The notes under the pieces: generated by a model
Database searches by the model: none
What the model was told of the DNA's origin: nothing
What the model saw: only the letters and a program-made list of their open reading frames with translations
Origin: JARRRL01 sp037380725
GTDB lineage: Bacteria > Pseudomonadota > Gammaproteobacteria > Pseudomonadales > JANQJO01
Direction: 5' to 3'
DNA: 17,606 nucleotides
Assembly (NCBI GenBank): GCA_037380725.1
Contig: JARRRL010000011.1
Span: 1 to 17,606 of the forward strand
In this document: piece after piece, positions 1-8,008 of the stretch
How positions within the stretch are numbered: position 1 is the first letter of the stretch
How the letters are laid out: the number at the start of each line of letters is the position of its first letter
Position numbers and translations under genes: made by a program

Positions 1-1
1 A

Positions 2-235
2 CATCGCATTGTGCAGCGTGCTCACGTTGGTAACATCTACGTAAATCGGAACCAAATTGGCGCGGTGGTGGGTGTACAACCCTTTGGTGGAGAAGGCTTG
101 TCGGGAACTGGACCTAAAGCCGGTGGCCCCTCCTATCTGAACGCGTTTTCATCGGAACGCACCGTCAGTATTGATACAACGGCCCAAGGTGGAAATGCCA
201 GTTTGATGTCTTTGGAAGAAATGGACTATGTGTAG
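2..235 (+). CDS. putA: PutA C-terminal end (proline dehydrogenase / P5C dehydrogenase), partial
   Basis: This is the last 77 codons of a gene that enters from the left edge; the frame is open back to base 2, so the GTG at 11 is not a real start. The peptide contains GNIYVNRNQIGAVVGVQPFG and then GGEGLSGTGPKAGGP, the conserved C-terminal stretch of the aldehyde dehydrogenase domain of PutA, followed by the usual tail region with TAQGGNASL. PutA is the bifunctional flavoenzyme that oxidises proline to pyrroline-5-carboxylate and then glutamate with NAD+. The catalytic Cys and the proline dehydrogenase domain lie outside the window, so intactness cannot be judged. The frame ends in TAG at 233-235 and TAA follows one base later, in another frame. 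A monofunctional P5C dehydrogenase could share this end, but the tail after the ALDH core favours PutA. Confidence 0.88.
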   Translation, partial: HRIVQRAHVGNIYVNRNQIGAVVGVQPFGGEGLSGTGPKAGGPSYLNAFSSERTVSIDTTAQGGNASLMSLEEMDYV

Positions 236-270
236 TAATTTAAGCTGTGCTTGTTCATCCAATAGCAAGT

Positions 271-290
271 AGTAGTAACGAGTAGTAACG
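271..290. repeat. Two tandem copies of a 10-mer
   Basis: AGTAGTAACG occurs twice back to back at 271-280 and 281-290, just downstream of putA. No function is evident. It is one of several short tandem duplications in this window. Confidence 0.8.
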
Positions 291-318
291 TGAGTAATCG
301 TTATTTGGCAGTCCACGT

Positions 319-343
319 CAGAGCCATGCGAAGCATGGCTCTG
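319..343. terminator. Perfect hairpin after putA, possible terminator without T-run
   Basis: CAGAGCCATGC (319-329) and GCATGGCTCTG (333-343) are perfect inverted arms of 11 bp around a GAA loop. It lies 84 bases after the putA stop, where a terminator would be expected. No T-tract follows on either strand, so it may instead be a structured mRNA 3' end, a factor-dependent terminator aid, or an isolated palindromic repeat. The structure is certain; its role is not. Confidence 0.45.
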
Positions 344-470
344 AAGCGGCTTGCGACAAAGTGAAATGCTTGGTGGACGCCTCACCGTATTCGCTGAACC
401 CAGACGAGCAGCAGTAGATGACTGAATCATCATTAACTGCCAGAAGTGTCTGGCGTTTCAGATGAATTTG

Positions 471-532
471 ATCAACCACTATCAACCACCAACCATTAAT
501 CACTAACCATTAATCACGAACCATTAACCATC
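471..532. repeat. Stacked short tandem repeats upstream of prpB
   Basis: ATCAACCAC(T/C) occurs twice at 471-490. A 14-mer follows in three tandem copies: AACCATTAATCACT (491-504), AACCATTAATCACG (505-518) and the diverged AACCATTAACCATC (519-532). The array ends directly at the ribosome binding site of prpB (533-543). It could be an iterated operator or slippage-prone leader DNA; the sequence alone does not decide. Confidence 0.8.
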
Positions 533-543
533 AAGGAAGAAGG

Positions 544-1434
544 ATGAGTATGTCTCCTGGTCAATGTTTTCGAAACGCGTTACGCCAATTCAAACCTCTG
601 CAAATCGTCGGTACCATCAACGCTTATACCGCGATGATGGCTGAGCGCGTGGGACATCAGGCGATCTACCTGTCTGGTGCGGGTGTGGCGAATGCCGCTT
701 TGGGTTTACCCGATTTAGGCATGACTTCCTTGAATGACGTTTTGGAAGAGGCGCGTCGGATCACGTCTGCTTCGTCATTACCCCTGTTGGTGGATATCGA
801 TACGGGCTGGGGAAGTGCGTTTCACATTGCGCGCACCATACAATTGATGGAAAAAAACGGTGTGGCGGCGGTACACCTGGAAGATCAAGTGGTGCAAAAA
901 CGCTGCGGTCACCGTCCAAACAAGGCCATTGTCTCACAACGCGAAATGGTCGATCGCGTCAAAGCCGCTGTGGATGCGCGCCAGGATGATCAGTTTTTTA
1001 TTATGGCCCGCACCGATGCGTTTGCGCAGGAGGGTTTGGACGCGGCGATCGAACGCGCTCACGCCTATGTTGAAGCAGGCGCGGATGGTATTTTTGCTGA
1101 GGCCATCCAAACCGCTGATCACTATCGCGCGTTCACTCAAGCGCTCTCGGTTCCTCTTTTGGCGAACATGACCGAATTTGGTCAAACTGAGCTGTGGAAT
1201 AAACAATTGTTGAGTGAATGGGGTGTTGCGATGGTGCTGTATCCACTCAGCGCTTTTCGTGCTATGAATAAAGCCGCCGAAGGGGTGTATCGCTGTATTC
1301 TGGAGCGCGGTGACCAAAAAGCGGTACTGGATCACATGCAAACACGCCAAGAACTCTATGATTATTTGAAATATTATGAATTTGAGAAAAAACTCGATGC
1401 GTTGTTTGCACAAGACAAAAATAACGTGTCGTGA
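544..1434 (+). CDS. prpB: 2-methylisocitrate lyase
   Basis: Last step of the methylcitrate cycle: it cleaves 2-methylisocitrate to pyruvate and succinate in the cytoplasm. The 296-residue length equals that of E. coli PrpB as I know it. The isocitrate lyase/PEP mutase barrel is clear: Asp84 and Asp86 in VDIDTGWG for metal binding, and the catalytic-loop signature KRCGHR at 119-124 with the catalytic Cys121. LPLLVDIDTG and EDQ (113-115) also fit the family. AAGGA at 533-537 sits 6 bases before the ATG at 544. AGAAGG at 538-543 would serve the in-frame ATG at 550 equally well, so the N-terminus is uncertain by two residues. It is the first gene of the same-strand run prpB-prpC-acnD-prpF. The stop overlaps a GTG of the prpC frame, but prpC has a better start downstream. 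Confidence 0.96.
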   Translation: MSMSPGQCFRNALRQFKPLQIVGTINAYTAMMAERVGHQAIYLSGAGVANAALGLPDLGMTSLNDVLEEARRITSASSLPLLVDIDTGWGSAFHIARTIQLMEKNGVAAVHLEDQVVQKRCGHRPNKAIVSQREMVDRVKAAVDARQDDQFFIMARTDAFAQEGLDAAIERAHAYVEAGADGIFAEAIQTADHYRAFTQALSVPLLANMTEFGQTELWNKQLLSEWGVAMVLYPLSAFRAMNKAAEGVYRCILERGDQKAVLDHMQTRQELYDYLKYYEFEKKLDALFAQDKNNVS

Positions 1435-1460
1435 AGGGACTCAATAAAGGAGACGCCAAG

Positions 1461-2606
1461 ATGACAAACGGGCTCGTTGGTGCTGGCTTACGCGGTCAGG
1501 TAGCGGGTAAAACTGCTTTATCAACTGTGGAATCAACAAAAGCAGGCACCGTAGGACTGGCTAGTTCAGGGTTAACGTATCGTGGCTACGATGTGCAGGA
1601 TTTGGCTGATAAGTGTGAGTTTGAAGAAGTGGCGTTTTTACTTCTAAAAGGTCATTTGCCCACCGTTTCGGAGCTGTCGGACTACAAAGCTGAGCTGAAA
1701 TCGCTGCGTGCTCTACCGCCGGATGTGAAAGCGGTGCTGGAACGTATTCCGGCGCGCTCACACCCCATGGATGTGCTGCGCACAGGGTGTTCTTTTTTAG
1801 GGAATGTGGAGCCTGAAACGGATTTTTCGCAACAGCAGCATGTGGCGAATCGAATGGTGTCCGTGTTGCCAGGGCTGATTAATTACTGGCACCACTTCAG
1901 TCGCTCGGGCAGCCGTATCGAGGTGGAAACCGAAGCCAATTCCGTGGCAGAGCAATTTTTATGGACCTTGCATGGCCGCAAACCATCGACCATACACACG
2001 AAGGCCATGAACGTATCTTTGATTTTGTATGCAGAGCACGAATTTAATGCGTCGGCGTTTACCGCGCGAGTGTGTGCGTCCACCTTGAGTGACATGCACT
2101 CGTGTATTGTCGGGGCGATTGGATCGCTGCGTGGTCCTTTGCACGGTGGTGCCAACGAAGCAGCGATGAACTTGATTCAAGATATGAAGGATCCCGATCA
2201 CGCCGAAGCCGTTTTATTGGACATGTTGGCGCGAAAAGAAAAAGTGATGGGTTTTGGTCACGCGGTGTACCGCGAATCCGATCCGCGTAATGCAATTATT
2301 AAAAAGTGGTCGAAGCTATTGGCGCAAGAAAAAGGCGATACCCGTCTTTACGATATTTCTGAACGCTGCGAATCGGTGATGTGGCGTGAAAAACGCTTGT
2401 TTTGCAACGCCGATTTTTTTCATGCATCGACTTACCATTTCATGGGAATTCCAACACCGCTGTTTACTCCCATTTTTGTATGCAGTCGTGTGACCGGTTG
2501 GGCTGGACATGTGATGGAACAGCGGGCCGATAATCGCATCATTCGCCCCAGTGCTGAATATGTGGGCGAGGCCTTGCGTCGTGTCACACCAATCGATAAG
2601 CGCTGA
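1461..2606 (+). CDS. prpC: 2-methylcitrate synthase
   Basis: Condenses propionyl-CoA with oxaloacetate to 2-methylcitrate, entry step of the methylcitrate cycle. The start was set at the ATG 1461 because AAAGGAGA (1446-1453) lies 7 bases upstream; a longer reading from GTG 1431 would overlap prpB and adds ten residues without support. From 1461 the protein is 381 residues. The citrate synthase catalytic triad is visible: His228 in GPLHGGANEAA, His267 in GFGHAVYRESDPRN and Asp318 in NADFFHAS. The SDPRN wording after GFGH and the block ending EQRADNRIIRPSAEY are typical of the methylcitrate synthase branch rather than housekeeping GltA. The operon context settles the assignment. The gap to prpB is 26 bases. 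Confidence 0.96.
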   Translation: MTNGLVGAGLRGQVAGKTALSTVESTKAGTVGLASSGLTYRGYDVQDLADKCEFEEVAFLLLKGHLPTVSELSDYKAELKSLRALPPDVKAVLERIPARSHPMDVLRTGCSFLGNVEPETDFSQQQHVANRMVSVLPGLINYWHHFSRSGSRIEVETEANSVAEQFLWTLHGRKPSTIHTKAMNVSLILYAEHEFNASAFTARVCASTLSDMHSCIVGAIGSLRGPLHGGANEAAMNLIQDMKDPDHAEAVLLDMLARKEKVMGFGHAVYRESDPRNAIIKKWSKLLAQEKGDTRLYDISERCESVMWREKRLFCNADFFHASTYHFMGIPTPLFTPIFVCSRVTGWAGHVMEQRADNRIIRPSAEYVGEALRRVTPIDKR

Positions 2607-2614
2607 TAATACGT

Positions 2615-5233
2615 ATGAATAACACGCTATACCGCACCGTTTTACCCGGCACAGAATTGGATTTTTACGATGTGCGCCGTGCCGTCGATGCAATTCAAGC
2701 GGGGGCGTATCACACGCTGCCTTATGTATTGCGTGTGCTGGCGGAACAATTGGTGCGTCGTTGTGATCCACAGTCGTTAACGGTTTCGCTCTCACAAATT
2801 ATTGAACGAAAGCGTGATGTGGATTTTCCCTGGTACCCAGCTCGTGTGGTGTGTCACGACATCTTAGGGCTAACGGCCTTGGTTGACCTGGCGGGATTGC
2901 GTGATGTGATTGCCGAGCAAGGGGGGGATCCGTCTCAGGTTACTCCGGTGACGCCAACACAATTGATTGTTGATCACTCGCTGGCCGTCGAAGCCGCAGG
3001 TTTTGATCCGGATGCGTTTGCAAAAAATCGCGCAATCGAAGATCGCCGTAATCAAGATCGCTTTCAATTTATCGATTGGACGAAAACCGCGTTTTCCAAT
3101 CTGGAAGTGATACCGGCGGGCAATGGTATTATGCACCAGATTAATCTGGAAAAGATGTCTCCCGTGGTTCAAATTCGCGATGGAGTGGTTTTTCCGGATA
3201 CCTGTGTGGGGACCGATTCGCACACTCCCCACGTGGATGCCTTGGGCGTTTTGGCCATTGGGGTTGGTGGTTTGGAAGCTGAGACGGTGATGTTGGGTCA
3301 CCCTTCCATGATGCGCACGCCCGAGGTGGTGGGTGTTCAACTCGTGGGAGCACGGCAAGCGGGCATCACCGCAACCGATGTGGTGTTGGCCTTGACGGCT
3401 TTTTTGCGACAAGCGCGCGTGGTGGGAGCCTACATTGAGTTTTTTGGTGCGGGCGTGGCTTGCCTAACGCTTGGGGATCGCGCGACGATTTCCAATATGA
3501 CGCCAGAATTTGGCGCGACCGCCGCTTTATTTTACATCGATCAACACACATTAGATTACTTAACCTTAACGGGGCGGGATCGTCAGCAGGTTGAATTGGT
3601 GGAGCTGTATGCTAAAACAGTCGGTTTGTGGGTCGATGACTTGAAATCCGTCGAATACGATCGAGTACTGTCGTTTGATTTGTCGACTGTGGTGCGCAGT
3701 CTGGCGGGGCCATCCAGTCCGCATCGACGACTGCCAACGGACGAATTGGTTCAGCAGGGTATTGCAGGTGATTTAGATCAAGCCCGAGACGATGAGGCTC
3801 AGGGGCTGATACCGGATGGCGCGGTGATTATTGCAGCCATTACGTCGTGCACCAATACATCGAATCCACGCAATGTTATTGCGGCGGGTTTGTTAGCCAA
3901 AAACGCCAATGCCTTTGGCTTGGCGCGTAAACCGTGGGTCAAGACGTCCTTTGCGCCGGGTTCCAAAGTCGCTAAGTTGTATTTGGAGGCGGCGGGTTTA
4001 TTGCCTGAGTTGGAACAACTCGGATTTGGCATTGTGGGTTATGCGTGCACTACGTGTAATGGCATGAGTGGTGCGCTGGATCCCGCGATTCAGCGAGAGA
4101 TTTTGGAACGCGATGTAAGCGTTACCGCCGTTTTATCGGGAAATCGAAATTTCGATGGCCGTATTCACCCTGCGGTCAAACAGGCTTTTTTAGCGTCGCC
4201 ACCGCTTGTGGTGGCGTACGCGATTGCAGGCACCATGCGTTTTGATATTGAGAACGACGTATTGGGGGTGGTGGCAGGCAAAGCAATCACATTGAAGGAT
4301 CTGTGGCCCAGTGATGAAGCCATTGACGCCGTCCTAGCTTCAGCCGTTAAGCCTGAACAGTTTCGTCAAATATATATTCCTATGTTTGAAGCGAAAGCCG
4401 TGAAAAAAGCCGAAAACCCGCTGTTTGATTGGCATCCGTTGAGCACGTATATACGGTGTCCACCGTACTGGGATGGCGCGCTTGCCGGTGAACGCTCTCG
4501 GAGAGGAATGCGTCCTTTAGCGATATTGGGTGATAACATTACGACGGATCATTTATCGCCGTCCAACGCCATTTTACCCGACTCGGCAGCTGGGGAATAT
4601 CTGGCGAAAATGGGATTACCGGAATCGGATTTTAATTCCTACGCCACGCATCGAGGCGATCACTTAACGGCGCAGCGTGCAACCTTTGCCAACCCGAAAT
4701 TGCTGAACGAAATGTGTCGCGATGACAGTGGGGCGATCATACAAGGGTCTTTGGCGCGTTTGGAGCCGGAGGGCGTGCAACAACGGATGTGGGAAGTGAT
4801 CGAAACCTATTTGGCGCGAAAGCAAAATTTGATTGTGATTGCGGGTTCGGATTATGGTCAAGGTTCATCGCGCGATTGGGCAGCAAAAGGGGTACGTTTG
4901 GCAGGGGTTGAAGTCATTGTGGCGGAGAGTTTTGAACGCATTCACCGCACCAACTTGATTGGTATGGGGATCCTGCCCGTTCAGTTTAAAAGCGGTGAGA
5001 ATCGACACACCTTGGGTATTGATGGTACGGAAACCTTCGATATACTGGGTGAAATAACAGCACAAACCGAACTGACTTTGCTAATTCACCGGAAAAGTGC
5101 TTCGAGCACGGATTCAACCGTGAGGGTACCCGTTACGTGTCGCGTGGACACAGAGGCGGAGCTGATGTTGTATCGAGCGGGTGGTGTATTACCGTGGTTT
5201 GCGCACAAGTTTCTCATGAAAAAGGTGTCGTAA
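2615..5233 (+). CDS. acnD: Fe/S-dependent 2-methylcitrate dehydratase AcnD
   Basis: An 872-residue aconitase-superfamily protein that dehydrates 2-methylcitrate, in the branch of the pathway that uses AcnD plus PrpF in place of PrpD. The three 4Fe-4S cysteines are present: Cys412 in ITSCTNTSNP, and Cys478 and Cys481 in YACTTCNG. The substrate-binding swivel-domain motif GSDYGQGSSRDWAAKG lies near the C-terminus. The N-terminal half includes VGTDSHTPH and GVGGLEAE, as in aconitase A relatives. Its position between prpC and prpF is the standard AcnD arrangement and separates it from AcnA. It starts 8 bases after prpC with no good Shine-Dalgarno, so coupled translation is likely. The last codons lie in an 11-bp tandem duplication that also supplies the prpF ribosome binding site. 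Confidence 0.95.
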   Translation: MNNTLYRTVLPGTELDFYDVRRAVDAIQAGAYHTLPYVLRVLAEQLVRRCDPQSLTVSLSQIIERKRDVDFPWYPARVVCHDILGLTALVDLAGLRDVIAEQGGDPSQVTPVTPTQLIVDHSLAVEAAGFDPDAFAKNRAIEDRRNQDRFQFIDWTKTAFSNLEVIPAGNGIMHQINLEKMSPVVQIRDGVVFPDTCVGTDSHTPHVDALGVLAIGVGGLEAETVMLGHPSMMRTPEVVGVQLVGARQAGITATDVVLALTAFLRQARVVGAYIEFFGAGVACLTLGDRATISNMTPEFGATAALFYIDQHTLDYLTLTGRDRQQVELVELYAKTVGLWVDDLKSVEYDRVLSFDLSTVVRSLAGPSSPHRRLPTDELVQQGIAGDLDQARDDEAQGLIPDGAVIIAAITSCTNTSNPRNVIAAGLLAKNANAFGLARKPWVKTSFAPGSKVAKLYLEAAGLLPELEQLGFGIVGYACTTCNGMSGALDPAIQREILERDVSVTAVLSGNRNFDGRIHPAVKQAFLASPPLVVAYAIAGTMRFDIENDVLGVVAGKAITLKDLWPSDEAIDAVLASAVKPEQFRQIYIPMFEAKAVKKAENPLFDWHPLSTYIRCPPYWDGALAGERSRRGMRPLAILGDNITTDHLSPSNAILPDSAAGEYLAKMGLPESDFNSYATHRGDHLTAQRATFANPKLLNEMCRDDSGAIIQGSLARLEPEGVQQRMWEVIETYLARKQNLIVIAGSDYGQGSSRDWAAKGVRLAGVEVIVAESFERIHRTNLIGMGILPVQFKSGENRHTLGIDGTETFDILGEITAQTELTLLIHRKSASSTDSTVRVPVTCRVDTEAELMLYRAGGVLPWFAHKFLMKKVS

Positions 5234-5242
5234 AGGTGTCGT
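5221..5242 (+). repeat. 11-bp tandem duplication spanning acnD stop and prpF RBS
   Basis: AAAGGTGTCGT occurs twice in direct tandem (5221-5231 and 5232-5242). The acnD stop TAA (5231-5233) straddles the join of the two copies. The second copy places AAAGG 7 bases before the prpF ATG. The first copy encodes the last acnD residues. Confidence 0.9.
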
Positions 5243-5243
5243 G

Positions 5244-6518
5244 ATGAGTGTTGGGGTTCAAATCAGAATACCCGCTACGTACATGCGTGGCGGTACCAGC
5301 AAAGGTGTGTTTTTTAAACTAAGCGATTTGCCGAAAAGCGCACAAGTTGCTGGTGCGGCTCGAGACGCCTTGTTGCTGCGCGTGATTGGTAGTCCTGATC
5401 CGTATGCCCAGCACATTGATGGCATGGGGGGCGCGAGTTCAAGCACCAGCAAAGTGGTTATCGTGTCTAAAAGTGAACGCCCGGGGCACGATGTGGATTA
5501 TCTGTTTGGACAGGTTGCGATTGATCAGGCTGTGATTGATTGGAGTGGCAATTGTGGCAACCTGAGCGCAGCGGTGGGGGCTTTTGCTGTTCACGCGGGT
5601 TTGGTGAATACGGATCGACTTTCGGAAACGGAAACGGAAACGGTCGTGGTTCGTGTGTGGCAAAAGAACATCGAAAAAACCATTATCGTGCAGGTGCCCT
5701 GTGTAAAAGGGGTTGTGCAGGAAACGGGTGCGTTTGAATTGGATGGCGTGACCTTTCCGGCAGCGGAAATTAAAGTCGAGTTCGTGAACCCGGTGAGTGA
5801 GCGGCTCCCACTTTTTCCAACGGGAAATCGCGTTGACACGCTGAACATCCCACGTGATGTGTTGGCGTGTGGCTCCCTTCAAGCTACGCTCATTAATGTG
5901 GGCATTCCCAGCATTTTTGTAAGCGCGACTGCTTTAGGATATACCGGTACGGAATCACAAGCGGACATCAATAACGATGTGGATGCGTTAAAGCGTTTGG
6001 AAACCATTCGTGCCCACGGCGCCCTAAAAATGGGTTTAATACAAAATATTGCGGAAGCGACTCGCCTTCAGCACACACCAAAAATTGTTTTGGTTGCACC
6101 GCCAGTACGCTACACGTCTTCCCGTGGAAAAGTCGTAGATGCTGCGGATTGTGATGTGTGCGTGCGAGCGCTGTCGATGGGGAAATTGCATCACGCCATG
6201 ATGGGGACAGCTGCGGTCGCAATCGGAGTGGCAGCCGCCATTCCAGGAACACTGGTTTATCAGACTGTCGTCAAGCACCTTGACGTTAACCAGAGTGGCG
6301 ATAAACCAGATGACGTTGAACCGGTGGAATATCAAGAATTGAATGACGACACATACCGTGAAGTGATCTGCGGCCACCCATCGGGTATTTTAAAAGTGGG
6401 CGCTGTGGTGCAGCAGGGCGGATCGAAGTGGGATGTTCGTCGTGTAATCATGAGCCGCAGCGCACGAATTTTGATGGAAGGTTGGGTTCGCGTCCCGGAG
6501 AATGCTGTGGAGCGCTAA
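5244..6518 (+). CDS. prpF: PrpF, methylaconitate isomerase (AcnD-associated)
   Basis: Isomerises the trans/cis 2-methylaconitate produced by AcnD so that the cycle can continue; the family has a diaminopimelate-epimerase-like fold and is co-encoded with AcnD. The start was set at ATG 5244 with AAAGGTG at 5232-5238; the GTG at 5241 adds one residue and is less likely. The product is then 424 residues. Visible motifs are RGGTSKG (15-21) near the N-terminus, SSSTSK with Lys70, and GNCGN with Cys104; this Lys/Cys pair fits the active-site residues described for PrpF. A hexanucleotide repeat (5623-5640) encodes a Glu-Thr run near residues 128-134. The gap to acnD is 10 bases, and 42 bases separate it from cbpA with no terminator visible. 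Confidence 0.94.
   Translation: MSVGVQIRIPATYMRGGTSKGVFFKLSDLPKSAQVAGAARDALLLRVIGSPDPYAQHIDGMGGASSSTSKVVIVSKSERPGHDVDYLFGQVAIDQAVIDWSGNCGNLSAAVGAFAVHAGLVNTDRLSETETETVVVRVWQKNIEKTIIVQVPCVKGVVQETGAFELDGVTFPAAEIKVEFVNPVSERLPLFPTGNRVDTLNIPRDVLACGSLQATLINVGIPSIFVSATALGYTGTESQADINNDVDALKRLETIRAHGALKMGLIQNIAEATRLQHTPKIVLVAPPVRYTSSRGKVVDAADCDVCVRALSMGKLHHAMMGTAAVAIGVAAAIPGTLVYQTVVKHLDVNQSGDKPDDVEPVEYQELNDDTYREVICGHPSGILKVGAVVQQGGSKWDVRRVIMSRSARILMEGWVRVPENAVER
5623..5640 (+). repeat. In-frame hexanucleotide repeat inside prpF
   Basis: CGGAAA occurs three times in tandem, followed by CGG. It encodes alternating Glu and Thr (SETETETET). Because the unit is six bases, copy-number change would preserve the frame. 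Confidence 0.85.
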
Positions 6519-6560
6519 GCGGAACCCGGTAAGCAGACCCCTGAGGAAAGAGGAGGTTTT

Positions 6561-7511
6561 GTGGAGTACAAAGATTACTACAAAATCATGGGATTGAAGC
6601 GCGAGGCGACCCAGGATGAACTGAAACAAGCTTATCGGAAGCTTGCCCGAAAATATCACCCGGATGTGAGTAAAGAGTCAGATGCTGAAGTGAAGTTCAA
6701 AGAAGTGGGCGAGGCGTATGAGGTGCTCAAGGACCCGGAAAAAAGAGCCGCTTATGATCGTCTTGGGGCAAATTGGAAAGCGGGTCAAGACTTTCAATCA
6801 CCGCCCAATTGGGATTCGGGCTTTGAGTTTTCTGGTGGTGGGTATACGGGTACAGGTGCGGGTGGTTTCAGTGATTTTTTTGAATCGCTTTTTGGGGGTG
6901 GCTCAGGAAGAGGCGGACCGTTCAACTCGAACTCGCATTTTAATGCGCGTGCTCAGGATCACCATTCGAAAGTAGAAATTGATTTAGCGGATACCTATCA
7001 CGGTCAGAAAAAAAGCATTCGTTTACAATCACCCGAGTACGGTGAGGATGGACATGTTCGTTTACGGCAACGGACGCTTAACGTCAAAATACCAATAGGC
7101 GTTCAAGAAGGGCAACAGATCCGTTTAGTTGGCCAGGGTGCACCGAGTCCGGATGGCAAAACCAAAGGGGATCTGTATCTGGAGGTGTGCTTTAAACCTC
7201 ATCCGTTCTATCGTGTTGAGGGGCGCAATCTCTCGATGTCGTTACCGGTATCACCTTGGGAGGCGGCTCTCGGGGCGACGATTAAGATGCCGACGCCGGG
7301 TGGGATGATCGAATTAAAAATTCCAGCGCATTCCAATAGCGGAACGACTTTGCGTCTGAAAGGTCGAGGCATTCCTGGGGAACCGGCTGGAGACATTTAT
7401 GTCACTTTGAGCGTCATGGTTCCGAACGCCGAGAACGAACAAATGCAATCACTCTATGAAGAGATGGCGCGTAACACGACGTTTAATCCACGCGCCAAAA
7501 TGGGGGTATAG
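6561..7511 (+). CDS. cbpA: CbpA-type DnaJ co-chaperone (curved DNA-binding protein)
   Basis: A class II J-domain co-chaperone that stimulates DnaK; E. coli CbpA also binds curved DNA in the nucleoid. The 316-residue protein begins with a J domain (about 1-70) containing the essential HPD at 33-35. A Gly/Phe-rich region follows (about 75-130), then the two C-terminal substrate-binding beta domains. There is no CxxCxGxG zinc finger, which excludes DnaJ proper. The start codon is GTG at 6561, supported by AGGAGG at 6551-6556 four bases upstream; the second residue Glu and then YKDYYKIMG match CbpA N-termini. The gene is followed one base later by its modulator cbpM, which confirms the subtype. 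It continues the prp gene run in the same direction, which is an unusual neighbourhood. Confidence 0.93.
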   Translation: MEYKDYYKIMGLKREATQDELKQAYRKLARKYHPDVSKESDAEVKFKEVGEAYEVLKDPEKRAAYDRLGANWKAGQDFQSPPNWDSGFEFSGGGYTGTGAGGFSDFFESLFGGGSGRGGPFNSNSHFNARAQDHHSKVEIDLADTYHGQKKSIRLQSPEYGEDGHVRLRQRTLNVKIPIGVQEGQQIRLVGQGAPSPDGKTKGDLYLEVCFKPHPFYRVEGRNLSMSLPVSPWEAALGATIKMPTPGGMIELKIPAHSNSGTTLRLKGRGIPGEPAGDIYVTLSVMVPNAENEQMQSLYEEMARNTTFNPRAKMGV

Positions 7512-7512
7512 C

Positions 7513-7815
7513 ATGACGGAGCAGACGGTTTACTCAGGCATCATCGTGGACGACAACACCGAGCTGACGCTCGTTCAACTGAGCCAAGCGACAGGCCAAC
7601 CCGCTGAATGGGTGTTGGAACTGGTGGAAGAGGGCATTATTGAGCCGATTTGTCGAGACAGCGTACCATGGAGCTTTCACGGTTGGAGCCTACGTCGTGT
7701 GCGCATTGCGCGGCGTTTGGAGATGGATCTGGGGGTTAATTTAGCGGGCGCCGCATTGGCGTTGGAACTGTTGGAAGAAGTGGAAGATATGAGACGTCGA
7801 ATGAGACAGATGTAA
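7513..7815 (+). CDS. cbpM: CbpM, chaperone modulator of CbpA
   Basis: A 100-residue MerR-like helical protein that in E. coli binds the J domain of CbpA and inhibits its co-chaperone and DNA-binding activities. Position directly after cbpA (one base between stop and start), length and the pattern of an N-terminal helical half (LTLVQLSQATGQ) followed by WSLRRVRIARRLEMDLGVN and a Leu/Glu/Arg-rich C-terminal helix fit CbpM. The start is ATG 7513, with GGGGG at 7502-7506 serving as a modest ribosome binding site inside the end of cbpA. A longer reading from 7456 overlaps cbpA and is rejected. Translation is probably coupled to cbpA, giving matched amounts of chaperone and modulator. Confidence 0.9.
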   Translation: MTEQTVYSGIIVDDNTELTLVQLSQATGQPAEWVLELVEEGIIEPICRDSVPWSFHGWSLRRVRIARRLEMDLGVNLAGAALALELLEEVEDMRRRMRQM

Positions 7816-8008
7816 ACTTAGATGATGGCTGGACCCAGTTGATGCATCGGATTTTGTACAGGGATTTTTATTGATCTTGTCGTGTATTGATACGCCAATA
7901 TTAATCTAGACTTTTTAAAGTAATGCGTTGTATTGGACGAAATATACCATACATCCTGGCACGAATCTGGCCATGTCTTTTGTCGGGATCGAATAAGGAA
8001 GCACATTG

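Larger units (their letters stand above)
236..543. other. Intergenic spacer between putA and prpB
   Basis: This 308-base stretch holds no convincing gene. It contains a two-copy 10-mer (271-290), a perfect 11-bp hairpin (319-343), and a run of stacked short direct repeats leading up to the prpB ribosome binding site (471-532). I see no clear sigma-70 promoter pair, although the operon promoter should lie here. Confidence 0.6.

Noticed and set aside
934..1413. A 159-residue minus-strand open frame inside prpB, with similar long antisense frames under prpC, acnD, prpF and the 16.4-17.6 kb gene
   Set aside because: They lie wholly antisense to well-supported genes and have shadow-type composition.
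1431..1460. GTG 1431 as the start of prpC with overlap into prpB
   Set aside because: ATG 1461 has a textbook AAAGGAGA at 7 bases and the extra ten residues are not expected in the family.
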